A stretch of 64,000 bases of DNA, from assembly GCF_037154015.1 (NCBI RefSeq), contig NZ_JBANRL010000001.1, positions 1,674,001 to 1,738,000 on the forward strand, read 5' to 3'. The translations under genes were made by a program, and so were the position numbers. Below are positions 18,735-28,675 of this stretch, piece after piece. Below the pieces are notes generated by a model, which saw nothing but the letters and a program-made list of their open reading frames with translations, did no database searches and was not told the origin of the DNA. Position 1 is the stretch's first letter. Each line of letters begins with the position of its first letter. The DNA is from Altererythrobacter aquiaggeris (GTDB lineage: Bacteria > Pseudomonadota > Alphaproteobacteria > Sphingomonadales > Sphingomonadaceae).

Positions 18735-19789
18735 TTATGCCCGCACCCTTTTCCGCCGTCGCGATGCAATTGACCGCCCGCTCGCTGGAGGCACTCGGAG
18801 AGGACGAAGTCCGGCCCGCAATGCTGTCGCATATTGGCGAGCTCCAAGGCGCCATCCGTGCCTCGTCCATCTTTATCGAACAGTATGGCGGCGACCCGGT
18901 TAAGCTCGCGGTGCTGCCCGAGTATCTCTTCACCTCCTATCCCGGCCGAGTATCGATCCCCGAGTTCGCTGCACGATGCGGGTGGGATGCGGGCGGCCCG
19001 GAATATGAAGCGCTGGGCAAGGTCGCCAACTCGCTCGGGATGCATATCGCCGGCAACGCCTACGAACGCGACGCTGCTTTTCCGGACTTCTACTTCCAGA
19101 CCAGCTTTCTCGTTGCGCCTTCGGGCGATGTCGTGCTGCGATACCGCCGCTTGCTGTCGATGTTCGCACCGAGCCCGCACGATGTCTGGGAAGCCTATCT
19201 GGACCACTATGGTTGCGATGCGGTTTTCCCGGTTGCCGATACCGAGCTTGGCCGAATTGGCGCGATTGCCTCGGAAGAAATCCTCTACCCTGAAATCGCG
19301 CGCGTTCTGGCGATGCGCGGGGCGGAGATCTTCGTGCATTCCTCCTCCGAAATCGGTTCGCCGCTCGCGACTCCCAAGGATATTGCAAAGCAGGCTCGTG
19401 CCTTCGAGAACGCAGCCTATGTGGTCTCGGCAAATACGGCAGGCATTGCTGGAGGCGCATTACCTCTCGCCAGTGCGGATGGGGGCAGCCGTGTGGTCGA
19501 CTATCGCGGCAAGATCCTGTCCCAATCGTCGAGCGGAGAGACATTCACGGCCTTCGCCTCGCTCGATATCGGCGCTTTGCGCCAGGCGCGCCGGACGCCG
19601 GCGATGATCAATTCACTGGCGCGGCAGCGGCCTGCACTCTTTGCAGAAGCCTATGCGGCCTCGGCCGATGCATTCCATCGGGCGAACGGGATGGTCGAAG
19701 ACGGCGCGCCCAAAGTACCTGATCGCGACTATTTCAAGCGCGCGCAGGAAGCGGTGATCGCCCGGCTCGACAGGGCCGGTCTTATCTAG
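18731..19789 (+). CDS. Nitrilase-superfamily protein lacking the catalytic cysteine
   Basis: 352 residues, carbon-nitrogen hydrolase fold. The Glu of the E-K-C triad is present (VLPEYLF, ~residue 65). In the lysine block (VVLRYRRLL) the usual YRK lysine is arginine. In the nucleophile block, where the family has ICYDxxFPE, this protein reads IASEEILYPE, so cysteine is replaced by serine. The following ARVLAMRGAEIFV is normal, so the alignment is secure. It may be a serine-dependent amidase, a binding protein or an inactive subunit. It overlaps the FAD-oxidase gene by ATGA. A second nitrilase-like protein in the island (37810-38949) has the same substitution. Confidence 0.82.
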   Translation: MIMPAPFSAVAMQLTARSLEALGEDEVRPAMLSHIGELQGAIRASSIFIEQYGGDPVKLAVLPEYLFTSYPGRVSIPEFAARCGWDAGGPEYEALGKVANSLGMHIAGNAYERDAAFPDFYFQTSFLVAPSGDVVLRYRRLLSMFAPSPHDVWEAYLDHYGCDAVFPVADTELGRIGAIASEEILYPEIARVLAMRGAEIFVHSSSEIGSPLATPKDIAKQARAFENAAYVVSANTAGIAGGALPLASADGGSRVVDYRGKILSQSSSGETFTAFASLDIGALRQARRTPAMINSLARQRPALFAEAYAASADAFHRANGMVEDGAPKVPDRDYFKRAQEAVIARLDRAGLI

Positions 19790-19804
19790 GGCAGGAATGA
19801 TCCA

Positions 19805-20527
19805 ATGCAGCATCGCACGGTCTCGGGAAAAATCCGCTACACATCGGCGAAAGAAGGACGTGAGGGTGCGGAACGGGGCCGGGAGTGGTTCACTTTCACC
19901 CACCACAAGGACGGGTCGGTCATCATGCGCGCCCAATGCGAAATCGAGGATCCGGACCCGGCGGTGCTGCGCGATATCGTCTACCACATCGGACCTGATC
20001 GCAGGCCGCGCAACCTCCTCGTCCATCTGACGCTCGGCGATGAGTTCCTGGGGTCCGGCTGGATGCGCCATGACGCGGAAGCGGGCGAGATCACGTGCGA
20101 AAGCTTTGGGCCATCCATCGGACGAAACTCGGAAAAGAGATCGGCTGGCGATTTCGATGCCTTCGGCACGCATCCAGTTGTCGGCGACGGCTTCACGACG
20201 CGCCTGCTCGACACATCGCGTGGATCGCATCGTCGGCGGCTGCGCTTTTTCCTTCCCTCACCAGATCATCGCGGCGCCACCCCGCCGCAGATCGCCGAAG
20301 TCGAAATGACAATGGAATACGTGGGCGAGGAGGAGAAGACGGTGGAAGCGGGCACGTTCCAGTGCCGCCACTACCGCTATGTGGATGACAGCGACCAGGG
20401 CATGGGGGGCGAGCGTCATCCGGATTTCGACATGTGGGTGACCGCAGACGAGGATTCGGTCCTCGTCTACGGCTCGATCGACGGTTACATGATGAACCGC
20501 TACGAACTGGTCGAGCTGAACCGCTAG
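19805..20527 (+). CDS. Conserved hypothetical protein (possible DUF3108-like beta protein)
   Basis: 240 residues, mostly beta-strand pattern, no signal peptide and no membrane segment. Visible features: an N-terminal SGKIRYTSAKEG, a central GDGFTTRLLDTSRG and a C-terminal VEAGTFQCRHYRYVDD followed by FDMWVTADEDSVLVYG. The 'VxAGTFxCxHYxY' pattern resembles proteins of the DUF3108 or lipocalin-related type that hold hydrophobic ligands; that is a weak call. Last gene of the rightward operon; its stop overlaps the stop of the convergent gene at 20524, leaving no room for a terminator. Confidence 0.62.
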   Translation: MQHRTVSGKIRYTSAKEGREGAERGREWFTFTHHKDGSVIMRAQCEIEDPDPAVLRDIVYHIGPDRRPRNLLVHLTLGDEFLGSGWMRHDAEAGEITCESFGPSIGRNSEKRSAGDFDAFGTHPVVGDGFTTRLLDTSRGSHRRRLRFFLPSPDHRGATPPQIAEVEMTMEYVGEEEKTVEAGTFQCRHYRYVDDSDQGMGGERHPDFDMWVTADEDSVLVYGSIDGYMMNRYELVELNR

Positions 20528-20997
20528 TCCGCGACCTGTTCGATGTGCGAAGCGTCGAACTCGGCGCTGTAATTCGCAGGACCTACCTTGCCGGCCAGAT
20601 CATCGCGCAGCGGAGCCTCTGGGTATACCCGCACGATATAATCTCCCGCGCTCGGATCGAGCCTCAGCGGCCTGATTTCTTCCTGATAGACACGGCTGTA
20701 CCAGAAGGCCTTGGCGTTCTCGAGGCACGGGAAGCGTACCATCAAGGTGACATGCCCCTCCTCGGCCTCGCCTTCGAAATGCGCGACGGGAGCAGGAATA
20801 TTGACGTAGTAGCCGCCAAGTTCTTCGTACAACCTGCTGGCGGCGATAGCACGTGCGTAAGTGATCATTCGCTCGCGGTCATGCGTGGTACCGGTCACCA
20901 CCATGACCACCGGCTGATTGCAGGCTGGCTGCGATGGGGCCTGCATTTGTGTGGCAGATAGTGGTTGCAGGAAAAGCGCAACAAGAGGTGTAATCAT
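20524..20997 (-). CDS. DUF1330-like protein with N-terminal signal
   Basis: 157 residues from ATG 20997, which overlaps the upstream stop by ATGA. A hydrophobic leader (ITPLVALFLQPLSATQM) suggests export. The rest resembles DUF1330/EthD-type ferredoxin-like domains: RERMITYARAIAASRLYEELGGYYVN, then EGHVTLMVRFPCLENAKAFWYSRVYQE, the W-Y-S-x-x-Y-Q pattern being typical. Such domains are found as dimeric beta-barrel oxygenases, isomerases or binding proteins. A second DUF1330 member without a leader is encoded at 37466-37783. Last gene of the leftward operon starting at 25347. Confidence 0.7.
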   Translation of the reverse strand: MITPLVALFLQPLSATQMQAPSQPACNQPVVMVVTGTTHDRERMITYARAIAASRLYEELGGYYVNIPAPVAHFEGEAEEGHVTLMVRFPCLENAKAFWYSRVYQEEIRPLRLDPSAGDYIVRVYPEAPLRDDLAGKVGPANYSAEFDASHIEQVAD

Positions 20998-21454
20998 TTC
21001 GCGTCGATCCTCCATTCGTCGCAAAGGGTGCGCTTCAGCGGCTCATTGCCCCTGAACCACTGCCACGTCCGCGCACGCTTTTCCGCACCGGGAACAAGAT
21101 TGATCATCTCGACATAGTGACTTCCCGGCTCGTCGAGCCGGTCGAGCCGCAGCATCAGGCAGTCTTCGTGTGCCTGCCACCCGAAACCGTTGAAGCGATC
21201 CGTCTCCCAGCGCAGGAGGTCGCCTTCGAGCCTCCCTCCGAACTCATACGTGGCCGTTCGCCCGTCAGGCCAGGAAAGCCAATTGTGCTGGACGTAATGC
21301 CATTCAGCTACGTCGGGAAATTCGCACCGCGTCTTCACCCGCCGCTCGTCAAGCAAAGTGCCATCGATGTCGACATCCCGGTACCAGCCATCCCACCAGC
21401 CCTCGTGATCGAACATGGCGGGCATCGCGCGCCTCAGTTCGGCGCGATTGCTCA

Positions 21455-21455
<1 letters not shown>
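20994..21455 (-). CDS. DUF3598-like (lipocalin-type) protein, copy A
   Basis: 153 residues. It shares with the protein at 26786-27286 the opening MP-x4-HEGWWDG, a C-F-P segment, NWLSWPDGRTATYEF and RTWQWFRGNEPLKRT near the end. These features recall DUF3598, a lipocalin-like family to which some phycobilin-lyase-related CpeS-type proteins are also related. This would be a small cytosolic binding or isomerising protein. The gene overlaps ALDH by one base and the DUF1330 gene by ATGA. The domain call needs a profile search. Confidence 0.55.
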
Positions 21456-22866
<1,411 letters not shown>

Positions 22867-22870
<4 letters not shown>

Positions 22871-23784
22871 TGCTGAGCTGCCCAGCATTCGACGATCGAC
22901 CTCCCGCTGGCGAACCAAGCCTCGTCGCGCGCCGACAAATCCTGCAGCAGCTCCTCCAGTGCTTCAATGCGGAACGGCTGGCCCATGATGTAGGGGGTCA
23001 GTTGCATCGGCAGCAGTCGCGCGCTCGATTGTTTGGCCGCCTCCCCGGCCAGCCAGTCAAACGCATCGCGCATCATTTGCGCCCAGGCTTCAGCGGAGTG
23101 CTGCTGCACCGCAACGATCTGGCGGTCTGAAAGGTCGACGCTTAGCGGCAGGTTCACGAGGCCGTTGTTGAAGCGCCAGGGGAGCTCGTCGTTCACCCAA
23201 TCGCAGCAGTAGTCGATGCCGTATTCCCTGAGCAGGTCTGCCGTATGCCAGCTTTGCGAACGCGCGATCGACAGCCAGCCGCCAGGTCTCGTGCCCGTGG
23301 CCGCTTCCAGCCGCGCCAGTGCATCGGAAACCAGTTTGCGCTCGGCATCTTCGGTCATGGACGAAGCGATCGTGCCGTTCATGTCGGTCGAATGCGCAAT
23401 GATCTCGTGACCGCCCGCCTGTACCGCTTCCACAAGCTCGGGATATCGCTCTGCAACTGCAGCATTGGTTGCAAAGCTCGCCGTCGCGCCAGCCTTTGCG
23501 AACGCTTCGAGCATACGGAATACCGCAACGCGATTGCCGTAGTCGCGGACTGTGTAGTGGCGGTAATCGGGATAGGGAGTGACCATGTGCCCGGGCGCAC
23601 GGAATGGCTCGTCACCGGGGACAATGGGGAAGTATTCGAGGCTGACACACAGGAAGATCGCAACCGACCTGTCACCCGGCCAACGGACCGCAGGGCGCTG
23701 GTGGATATTCGACCAGGTGTAGAGCTCGTGATCGTATCCCTCGCGCCGGTGCGAATATTCGAGATAGGCCGGATCGAGGCTCAT
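22867..23784 (-). CDS. Polysaccharide-deacetylase-fold hydrolase (PuuE/cyclic-imidase type), variant active site
   Basis: 305 residues. In place of the NodB TFDDG motif it has FLCVSLEYF; the second motif is AGGHEIIAHSTDMN (two His). The substrate arginine region is TRPGGWLSIARS. In the C-terminal motif the neighbouring paralogue reads LHAYLIGQPHR, but here it is LTPYIMGQPFR, so one histidine expected at the metal or proton-transfer site is threonine. This subfamily opens cyclic amides (allantoinase, cyclic imide hydrolase) rather than sugars. It overlaps the next gene's start. It may be a partner subunit or have a different specificity from 23781-24659. Confidence 0.78.
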
Positions 23785-24659
23785 TGCTGCGCTCTCCAGC
23801 TATCGATGATCTCGCCAGCCCGCGCCTTCCAGCAGCGCGGGTCGCTCGCAATGTGCCGCAGCGCTTCCTCGAATGGCCCGATGCGGTGAGGCTGTCCGAT
23901 CAAATAGGCGTGCAGTGGGATGCACATCACCGTGCCTGAGTTCTCGCCTTCGCTCGCCAACCGTTCGAACTGGCGGATGAGGCAATCGGCATATTCGCGG
24001 CCGGCCATACCGTAGACATTGAACCCGTAATGGTCGTTGACCTCCAGGCTGTAGGGGATCGAGGCGAGCTTGCCTTTGGCAACCTTTACCTCCTGCACCT
24101 GGTCGTCGTGATAGAGATCGCAGGTGTAGTCGAGACCGTATTCGGCGATCAGATCCAGAGTGCGCGGCGTGTGAGTCAACGCCGGTGCCAGCCAGCCGCG
24201 TATGCGCTGGCCAGTCGCCTTCTCCACCGTCGCGATCGAATCCTCGATGATCGCGCGCTCCTGCGCCTCGTCCATCCCATAAGAATAGCGGGTGTTGTAA
24301 ATTCCGTGGCTGAAGAACTCCCAGCCTCGCTCGACGCCGTCGGCCACGACCTCGGGATGATGCTGGCAAAGTGCCACCGACAGGCTTACCGAGCCGGGGA
24401 AGCCATGGCGCGACATGACTTCAGCCATGCGCCAGTGGCTGACCCGGTTCGAGTGGTCGCGATAGGAAAAGCCGACCACATCGGGATGCGGCTTCGGCCA
24501 CGGCTTGCGATGCGGGTTTATCGGCGGATCGATCTCGTAATATTCGAGATTGGGCGCGACCCACACTGCACATGTCTTCCCTTCCGGCCAGACTATCTTT
24601 TTTCGACCGGGATATGGGTGATAGTCGTACAGACCGGGATCTGCGGTGCCTTCCTGCAT
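23781..24659 (-). CDS. Polysaccharide-deacetylase-fold hydrolase (PuuE allantoinase / cyclic imide hydrolase type)
   Basis: 292 residues, near the size of cyclic imide hydrolases. Motifs: VAPNLEYYEID (replacing TFDDG), WEFFSHGIYNTRYSYG, GWLAPALTHTPRT, and an intact LHAYLIGQPHRIGPFEEA at the end. PuuE-type enzymes hydrolyse the ring amide of allantoin; the imidases open maleimide- or succinimide-type rings to half-amides. Its neighbour at 24664 is an isochorismatase-fold amidase, the natural next step (half-amide to diacid plus ammonia). The coordinates overlap the first paralogue by ATGA. Substrate not predictable beyond a cyclic amide or imide. Confidence 0.8.
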   Translation of the reverse strand: MQEGTADPGLYDYHPYPGRKKIVWPEGKTCAVWVAPNLEYYEIDPPINPHRKPWPKPHPDVVGFSYRDHSNRVSHWRMAEVMSRHGFPGSVSLSVALCQHHPEVVADGVERGWEFFSHGIYNTRYSYGMDEAQERAIIEDSIATVEKATGQRIRGWLAPALTHTPRTLDLIAEYGLDYTCDLYHDDQVQEVKVAKGKLASIPYSLEVNDHYGFNVYGMAGREYADCLIRQFERLASEGENSGTVMCIPLHAYLIGQPHRIGPFEEALRHIASDPRCWKARAGEIIDSWRAQQ

Positions 24660-24663
24660 CGTC

Positions 24664-25347
24664 TCAGCGGGCCTCCAGCCAGTCGATCACAGCCTGCACC
24701 GGTTCGACATCGGCGTATTTCAGCTGAAGATCGGTGAGGTTCGCGAAGTGATAGCTCTCGTGCTTGTCCGCACAAGTCTCGATGGGCACGATCGTGCGAT
24801 AGCCATGGCTGAGGGCGTCGACGGCAGTCGCGCGGACACAGCCCGAGGTCGATCCCCCTGTTACCACCACCGTATCGACCTTGTGCCACGTCAGATAGCT
24901 CGCCAGCGGGGTTTCGAAAAAGGCGCTCGGCATTCGCTTGGTATAAGTGAGATCGTCGTCTTCGATCTCACATCGCGGATCGAACGAATGACGCTCGCTC
25001 TCGTACTTGATGTTCTGGAGCGAATCCTCCGTATCGGTGCGCGTCCCCCATACGCCCGCATCGCCGGCATCCCCTTTGTAGGCGACCCTGCTCCAGATCA
25101 CCGGCATGCCGTGCCGACGCGCAAGACGGCTGATGGCGTTTATGTACTCGATCTGCTTCGGATCGGTTTCATAAGCGTTCTTGAACAAGTCGGTACGGGT
25201 ATAGGCCTGCTGCACATCGACATTCACGATTGCCAGCTTCTCGCCGAAACCGAACTTCTTGCGCGCCGGATTGGCCATGACCTCTTCGAAGATCTGACGC
25301 GCAGTCTTGCCATCGCTCACCATCTTCGTGCCGACCAAGTCGCTCAT
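24664..25347 (-). CDS. Isochorismatase-fold cysteine hydrolase (amidase)
   Basis: 227 residues from ATG 25347 with ribosome site GGAG. The Asp-Lys-Cys triad is visible: IVNVDVQQAY, YTKRMPSAFF and TGGSTSGCVRATAVDA. This is the N-carbamoylsarcosine amidase / maleamate amidohydrolase type of isochorismatase-fold enzyme (as in NicF of nicotinate breakdown), not a true isochorismatase. It is the first gene of the leftward operon to 20524 and only 4 bp precede the second deacetylase-fold gene, so it very probably releases ammonia from the half-amide made by that enzyme. An operator lies at 25415-25427. Confidence 0.85.
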   Translation of the reverse strand: MSDLVGTKMVSDGKTARQIFEEVMANPARKKFGFGEKLAIVNVDVQQAYTRTDLFKNAYETDPKQIEYINAISRLARRHGMPVIWSRVAYKGDAGDAGVWGTRTDTEDSLQNIKYESERHSFDPRCEIEDDDLTYTKRMPSAFFETPLASYLTWHKVDTVVVTGGSTSGCVRATAVDALSHGYRTIVPIETCADKHESYHFANLTDLQLKYADVEPVQAVIDWLEAR

Positions 25348-25414
25348 CCGCGTCTCCTGCGATTCTGCCTTTGACAGGCGACAATAGACGCGGGTAGAGG
25401 CTTGTCGAGTGAAA

Positions 25415-25427
25415 TTTGTCCGGACAA
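25415..25427. promoter_or_regulatory. Palindromic operator, copy 7
   Basis: TTTGTCCGGACAA between divergent genes 25347(-) and 25449(+). It lies about 70 bp upstream of the leftward gene and 22 bp upstream of the rightward one, the only single-copy site other than copy 8. The sequence GAAA-TTTGTCC just left of it resembles the left arm of copy 6. Confidence 0.83.
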
Positions 25428-25448
25428 CTTTCACGAGAGGGAGCTGGC

Positions 25449-26789
25449 ATGATCACGCAGCACATTCTGACTATTCCTTCGACGGGTCGCCGCGTTCACT
25501 ATAGACGCTGCGGTTCCGGGCCGGCGCTGCTCTTGGTACACCAGAGCCCTCGCAGTTCAGCCGAATATGCCGAGTTAATGGAACGTTGGGGCGAACCTTT
25601 CACCTGCATCGCTCCCGACACACCAGGTTTCGGACAATCCGCCCCCTTGCCCGGCGAACCGGAAATCGACGACTTCGCCGATGCCCTGGCCGAATTCCTC
25701 GAGGTCCTCGGTGTCGGTCGATGCGCCGCCTACGGCTTTCATTCGGGCGGGATCATTCTCGTCACTGCGCTCAAGCGCCATCCAGACCTGTTCTCATGTC
25801 TTGCCATCGGTGGATACGCCATCTGGACATCCGAGGAGATCGCGCTCTTCGGTGACAGCTACCTGCCTCCCTTCCGGCCCAGCGATTATGGCGAACACCT
25901 GACCTGGTTATGGAACCGCATGCTCGAACAAAGCTGGTTCTTCCCGTGGTTCGATATCCGCAAGGAATCGCGGCTCAGCGTGGCCCATGCCGATATCGCC
26001 CGCGTGCATCAGGCGGTGATGGAAATGCTCGACGCCGGGGACGCCTATCGCGCCGGATACGGGGCCGTGCTGCGAGCACCGCGAGACATCGCCCCGGCGG
26101 AGGCCGAGACACCTCCCGTGCTTATCACCGCCTATGACGGCGATCCGCTGCAAGCGCATCTCGAACGGCTGGGCGACATGCCCCAAGGATGGCAGGCATA
26201 TCCCGTTGCAACACCGGCCGAGCATCAGGACGCCAGCTTTGCCTTCCTCCTCGGCAAGGCGGGGGATGCGGATTGCCCTGCACTTGCGGAGGATGAAGAA
26301 GAAGGCTGGCTGGAGATCGACGGCAAGCTGATCCATTGGCGCGGCAAGCGCGGTGGAACGCTTACGCTGCATCCGCCGGGCTGCGATATGGAAGCGGCGG
26401 CAGACGGCACGCTTGCGATCGATGTTCCCGGTCACGGTCTTTCTGACAGGTTCGAGGATATCGCCATAGCCATCGAACGCGCGCGAAAGATGCTCGGTGC
26501 CACGCAGATCGAATGGCCCAGCTTGCCGGCTGGTGATCCCGGCCTGCTCTATCCCGACTTGACCCCTGATCGCTTCGGCACTCACTTGTTGCGCGCATGG
26601 AGCGCAGCGCGGGCGGAAGCTTTCTTCGATCCGTGGTATGAAGCATCCGCGAGGAGTGCGGTGCCTCTCGACCGGCAGCGGGTCGAGACGACGAATATCG
26701 CGCAACGCGCGCATGCCCGGCTGCGTGCTGGCGATGAAGCAAGACGCTATCACCTCTATCTCGAAGACCGAAAGGACCATTCCGAGTGA
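25449..26789 (+). CDS. Alpha/beta-hydrolase protein with a degenerate second hydrolase half
   Basis: 446 residues, longer than the usual ~280. Residues ~1-275 are an alpha/beta hydrolase: PALLLVHQSPRSS, nucleophile elbow AAYGFHSGGII, acid in ITAYDGDP and histidine in PAEHQDASFA. Residues ~280-446 contain IDVPGHGLSDRFED, which copies the 'PDxPGHGxSD' strand-loop of a hydrolase core but has no recognisable nucleophile elbow, as if a second hydrolase unit has been fused and has decayed. First gene of the rightward operon to 31971. Start is ATG 25449 preceded by GAGGGAG; a frame to 25416 would cut through the operator. Confidence 0.8.
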   Translation: MITQHILTIPSTGRRVHYRRCGSGPALLLVHQSPRSSAEYAELMERWGEPFTCIAPDTPGFGQSAPLPGEPEIDDFADALAEFLEVLGVGRCAAYGFHSGGIILVTALKRHPDLFSCLAIGGYAIWTSEEIALFGDSYLPPFRPSDYGEHLTWLWNRMLEQSWFFPWFDIRKESRLSVAHADIARVHQAVMEMLDAGDAYRAGYGAVLRAPRDIAPAEAETPPVLITAYDGDPLQAHLERLGDMPQGWQAYPVATPAEHQDASFAFLLGKAGDADCPALAEDEEEGWLEIDGKLIHWRGKRGGTLTLHPPGCDMEAAADGTLAIDVPGHGLSDRFEDIAIAIERARKMLGATQIEWPSLPAGDPGLLYPDLTPDRFGTHLLRAWSAARAEAFFDPWYEASARSAVPLDRQRVETTNIAQRAHARLRAGDEARRYHLYLEDRKDHSE

Positions 26790-27286
26790 CAGACATCCGC
26801 AACGCCATGCCGATACTCGCCCGCCACGAGGGCGTTTGGGACGGAACCTACACCTATTTCGATGCTGCCAACCAGAAGATCGACGAGCACGCCAGCCGCC
26901 TGCTGTGCCGGTTTCCCGACGATGGGCCGCATCCCTACCATCAGACCAACCACTACACCTGGTCCGATGGACGCACCGAGGTGCGCGATTTCCCGGCCGA
27001 ATATCGCGACGGCCGGGTGTGGTGGAACAACGAGCTGATCCAGGGTTGGGCCGCCGAAGTTCCGCTCGACGAGTTCAACCGCACAGTCATGCTCTACTGG
27101 CAGCGGACCGGAGACCCTTCGCTCTATCTCTACGAGCAGATTCAGATTTCCGATGACGGCAGGAACAGGTGCCGTACCTGGCACTGGATCCGCGACGGCA
27201 TGCTCGAAACGCGCACCGCCATCCAGGAGGTTCTGGTAACCAAGGATTGGCGCAGCATCGACCAGGAGCTGAAGGCCAACGCCTGA
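26786..27286 (+). CDS. DUF3598-like (lipocalin-type) protein, copy B
   Basis: 166 residues beginning with GTG at 26786 (GTGA overlap with the hydrolase). It is the paralogue of 20994-21455: MPILARHEGVWDGTY, LLCRFPDDGPHPYHQTN, NHYTWSDGRTEVRDF and RTWHWIRDGMLETRT line up with the same blocks there. Strongly aromatic (W, Y, F) beta-type protein. Probably a small ligand-binding protein acting with the enzymes of the operon. I cannot assign a reaction. The two copies lie in different operons but are both controlled by the same palindrome. Confidence 0.55.
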   Translation: MTDIRNAMPILARHEGVWDGTYTYFDAANQKIDEHASRLLCRFPDDGPHPYHQTNHYTWSDGRTEVRDFPAEYRDGRVWWNNELIQGWAAEVPLDEFNRTVMLYWQRTGDPSLYLYEQIQISDDGRNRCRTWHWIRDGMLETRTAIQEVLVTKDWRSIDQELKANA

Positions 27287-27295
27287 GATCGACCC

Positions 27296-28675
27296 ATGCC
27301 GCAGACGCTCTTCGACAAGATCTGGGACGCGCACACGGTTGCCGAGACCGACGCCGGGAGCGCCCTGATCGCGATCGACCGGGTATTCCTTCACGAGCGT
27401 ACCGGAGCGGCAGCGCTTGCAAGGATGAAGGAAAAGGGACGGTCCTTGCATGACCCGGCGCGCGTATTCGCGGTGATGGACCATATCGTCGATACGCGGA
27501 TCGGCCGCAGCGACGGAACGCTCATGCAGGGCGGCGAAGGCTTCATCACCGAAACGCGGGCCGCCTGCCATGAGGCAGGGATCACCCTGTTCGACGTCAA
27601 CGACCGCGACCAGGGCATCGTCCATGTCATCTCGCCGGAACTCGGCATCGTCCTGCCCGGATGCACATTGGTCGCGCCGGACAGCCATACCTGCACGCAG
27701 GGGGCATTCGGCGCTTTCGCCTGGGGGATCGGGACTTCGGAAGCAGAACATGCCATGGCCACCGGCGTCCTCCGGCTCGAAAAGCCGAAACAGATGCGCG
27801 TGACCTTTTCCGGATGCCTCTCAGCGGGGGTAACGCCCAAGGACATGGCGCTTCACCTGATTCCCACCTACGGATCGGGCGGTGCCGGGGGCCATGTCAT
27901 CGAATTCGCCGGCGAGGCGGTTTCGTCGCTCGACATGGAAGGGCGAATGACCCTGTGCAACATGGCCACCGAGTTCGGGGCGGTCGCCGCAATGATTGCG
28001 CCCGATGAGAAGACCTTCGAATTCCTCGCAGGGCGCAGGTATGCCCCTGCGGAGTTCCAACATGACTATTGGTCCAGCTTGGCGACCGACGAAGGCGCGG
28101 GCTTCGACAGCGAAATCGCCATCGAGGCGTCGAGCATCGCGCCGATGGTCAGCTGGGGCACGAGCCCCGAGCATTCCGTCCCGATCGATGGCATCATTCC
28201 CGACGGCCCGGATCGAGCGCACGATTATATCGGGCTCGCAGCTGGCGCGAAGCTTGCGGGAACTCCGCTCGACGCAGCCTTCATCGGCAGCTGTACCAAC
28301 AGCCGTATCTCAGACCTGCGCCGCGCCGCAGCGATCCTCAAGGGCCGGCGTATTGCGTCATCGATCGGCAAGGCCATGGTCGTCCCCGGATCGATGGCAG
28401 TGAAGCGGCAGGCCGAGGCCGAAGGCCTGGACAAGGTCTTCGAAGATGCCGGGTTCGAGTGGCGAATGAGCGGCTGCTCATTGTGTTTCTACGCGGGCGG
28501 GGAAGGATTTGCCCCAGGTTCGCGCGTCATCTCCAGTACCAATCGCAATTTCGAAGGACGGCAAGGTCCGGGAATTCGCACTCATATTGCGTCTCCCGAA
28601 ACCGTCGCGGCAAGTGCGATTGCCGGAGCGATCGCCGATCCGCGCGAATATCCGTCGCAGGAGGTGGCGGCATGA
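27296..28675 (+). CDS. Aconitase-family hydro-lyase, large subunit (LeuC/DmdA-like)
   Basis: 459 residues. Fe-S ligand cysteines are in IGSCTNSRISDLRRAA and the SGCSLCF pair near the C-terminus (LeuC normally PGCSMC). Substrate-site blocks PDSHTCTQGAFGAFAWGIGTSE and GSGGAGGHVIEFAG are conserved. It forms a heterodimer with the small subunit at 28672. True LeuCD acts in leucine synthesis; relatives hydrate citraconate, dimethylmaleate or similar substituted maleates. Its position between an alpha/beta hydrolase, a DUF3598-like protein and an HMG-CoA-lyase-like gene, without leuA or leuB, argues for a catabolic hydration of a maleate-type acid. Confidence 0.87.
   Translation: MPQTLFDKIWDAHTVAETDAGSALIAIDRVFLHERTGAAALARMKEKGRSLHDPARVFAVMDHIVDTRIGRSDGTLMQGGEGFITETRAACHEAGITLFDVNDRDQGIVHVISPELGIVLPGCTLVAPDSHTCTQGAFGAFAWGIGTSEAEHAMATGVLRLEKPKQMRVTFSGCLSAGVTPKDMALHLIPTYGSGGAGGHVIEFAGEAVSSLDMEGRMTLCNMATEFGAVAAMIAPDEKTFEFLAGRRYAPAEFQHDYWSSLATDEGAGFDSEIAIEASSIAPMVSWGTSPEHSVPIDGIIPDGPDRAHDYIGLAAGAKLAGTPLDAAFIGSCTNSRISDLRRAAAILKGRRIASSIGKAMVVPGSMAVKRQAEAEGLDKVFEDAGFEWRMSGCSLCFYAGGEGFAPGSRVISSTNRNFEGRQGPGIRTHIASPETVAASAIAGAIADPREYPSQEVAA

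Noticed and set aside
24664-25347. True isochorismatase (siderophore synthesis)
   Set aside because: No siderophore genes nearby; the sequence and location with cyclic-amide enzymes fit an amidase of the same fold.
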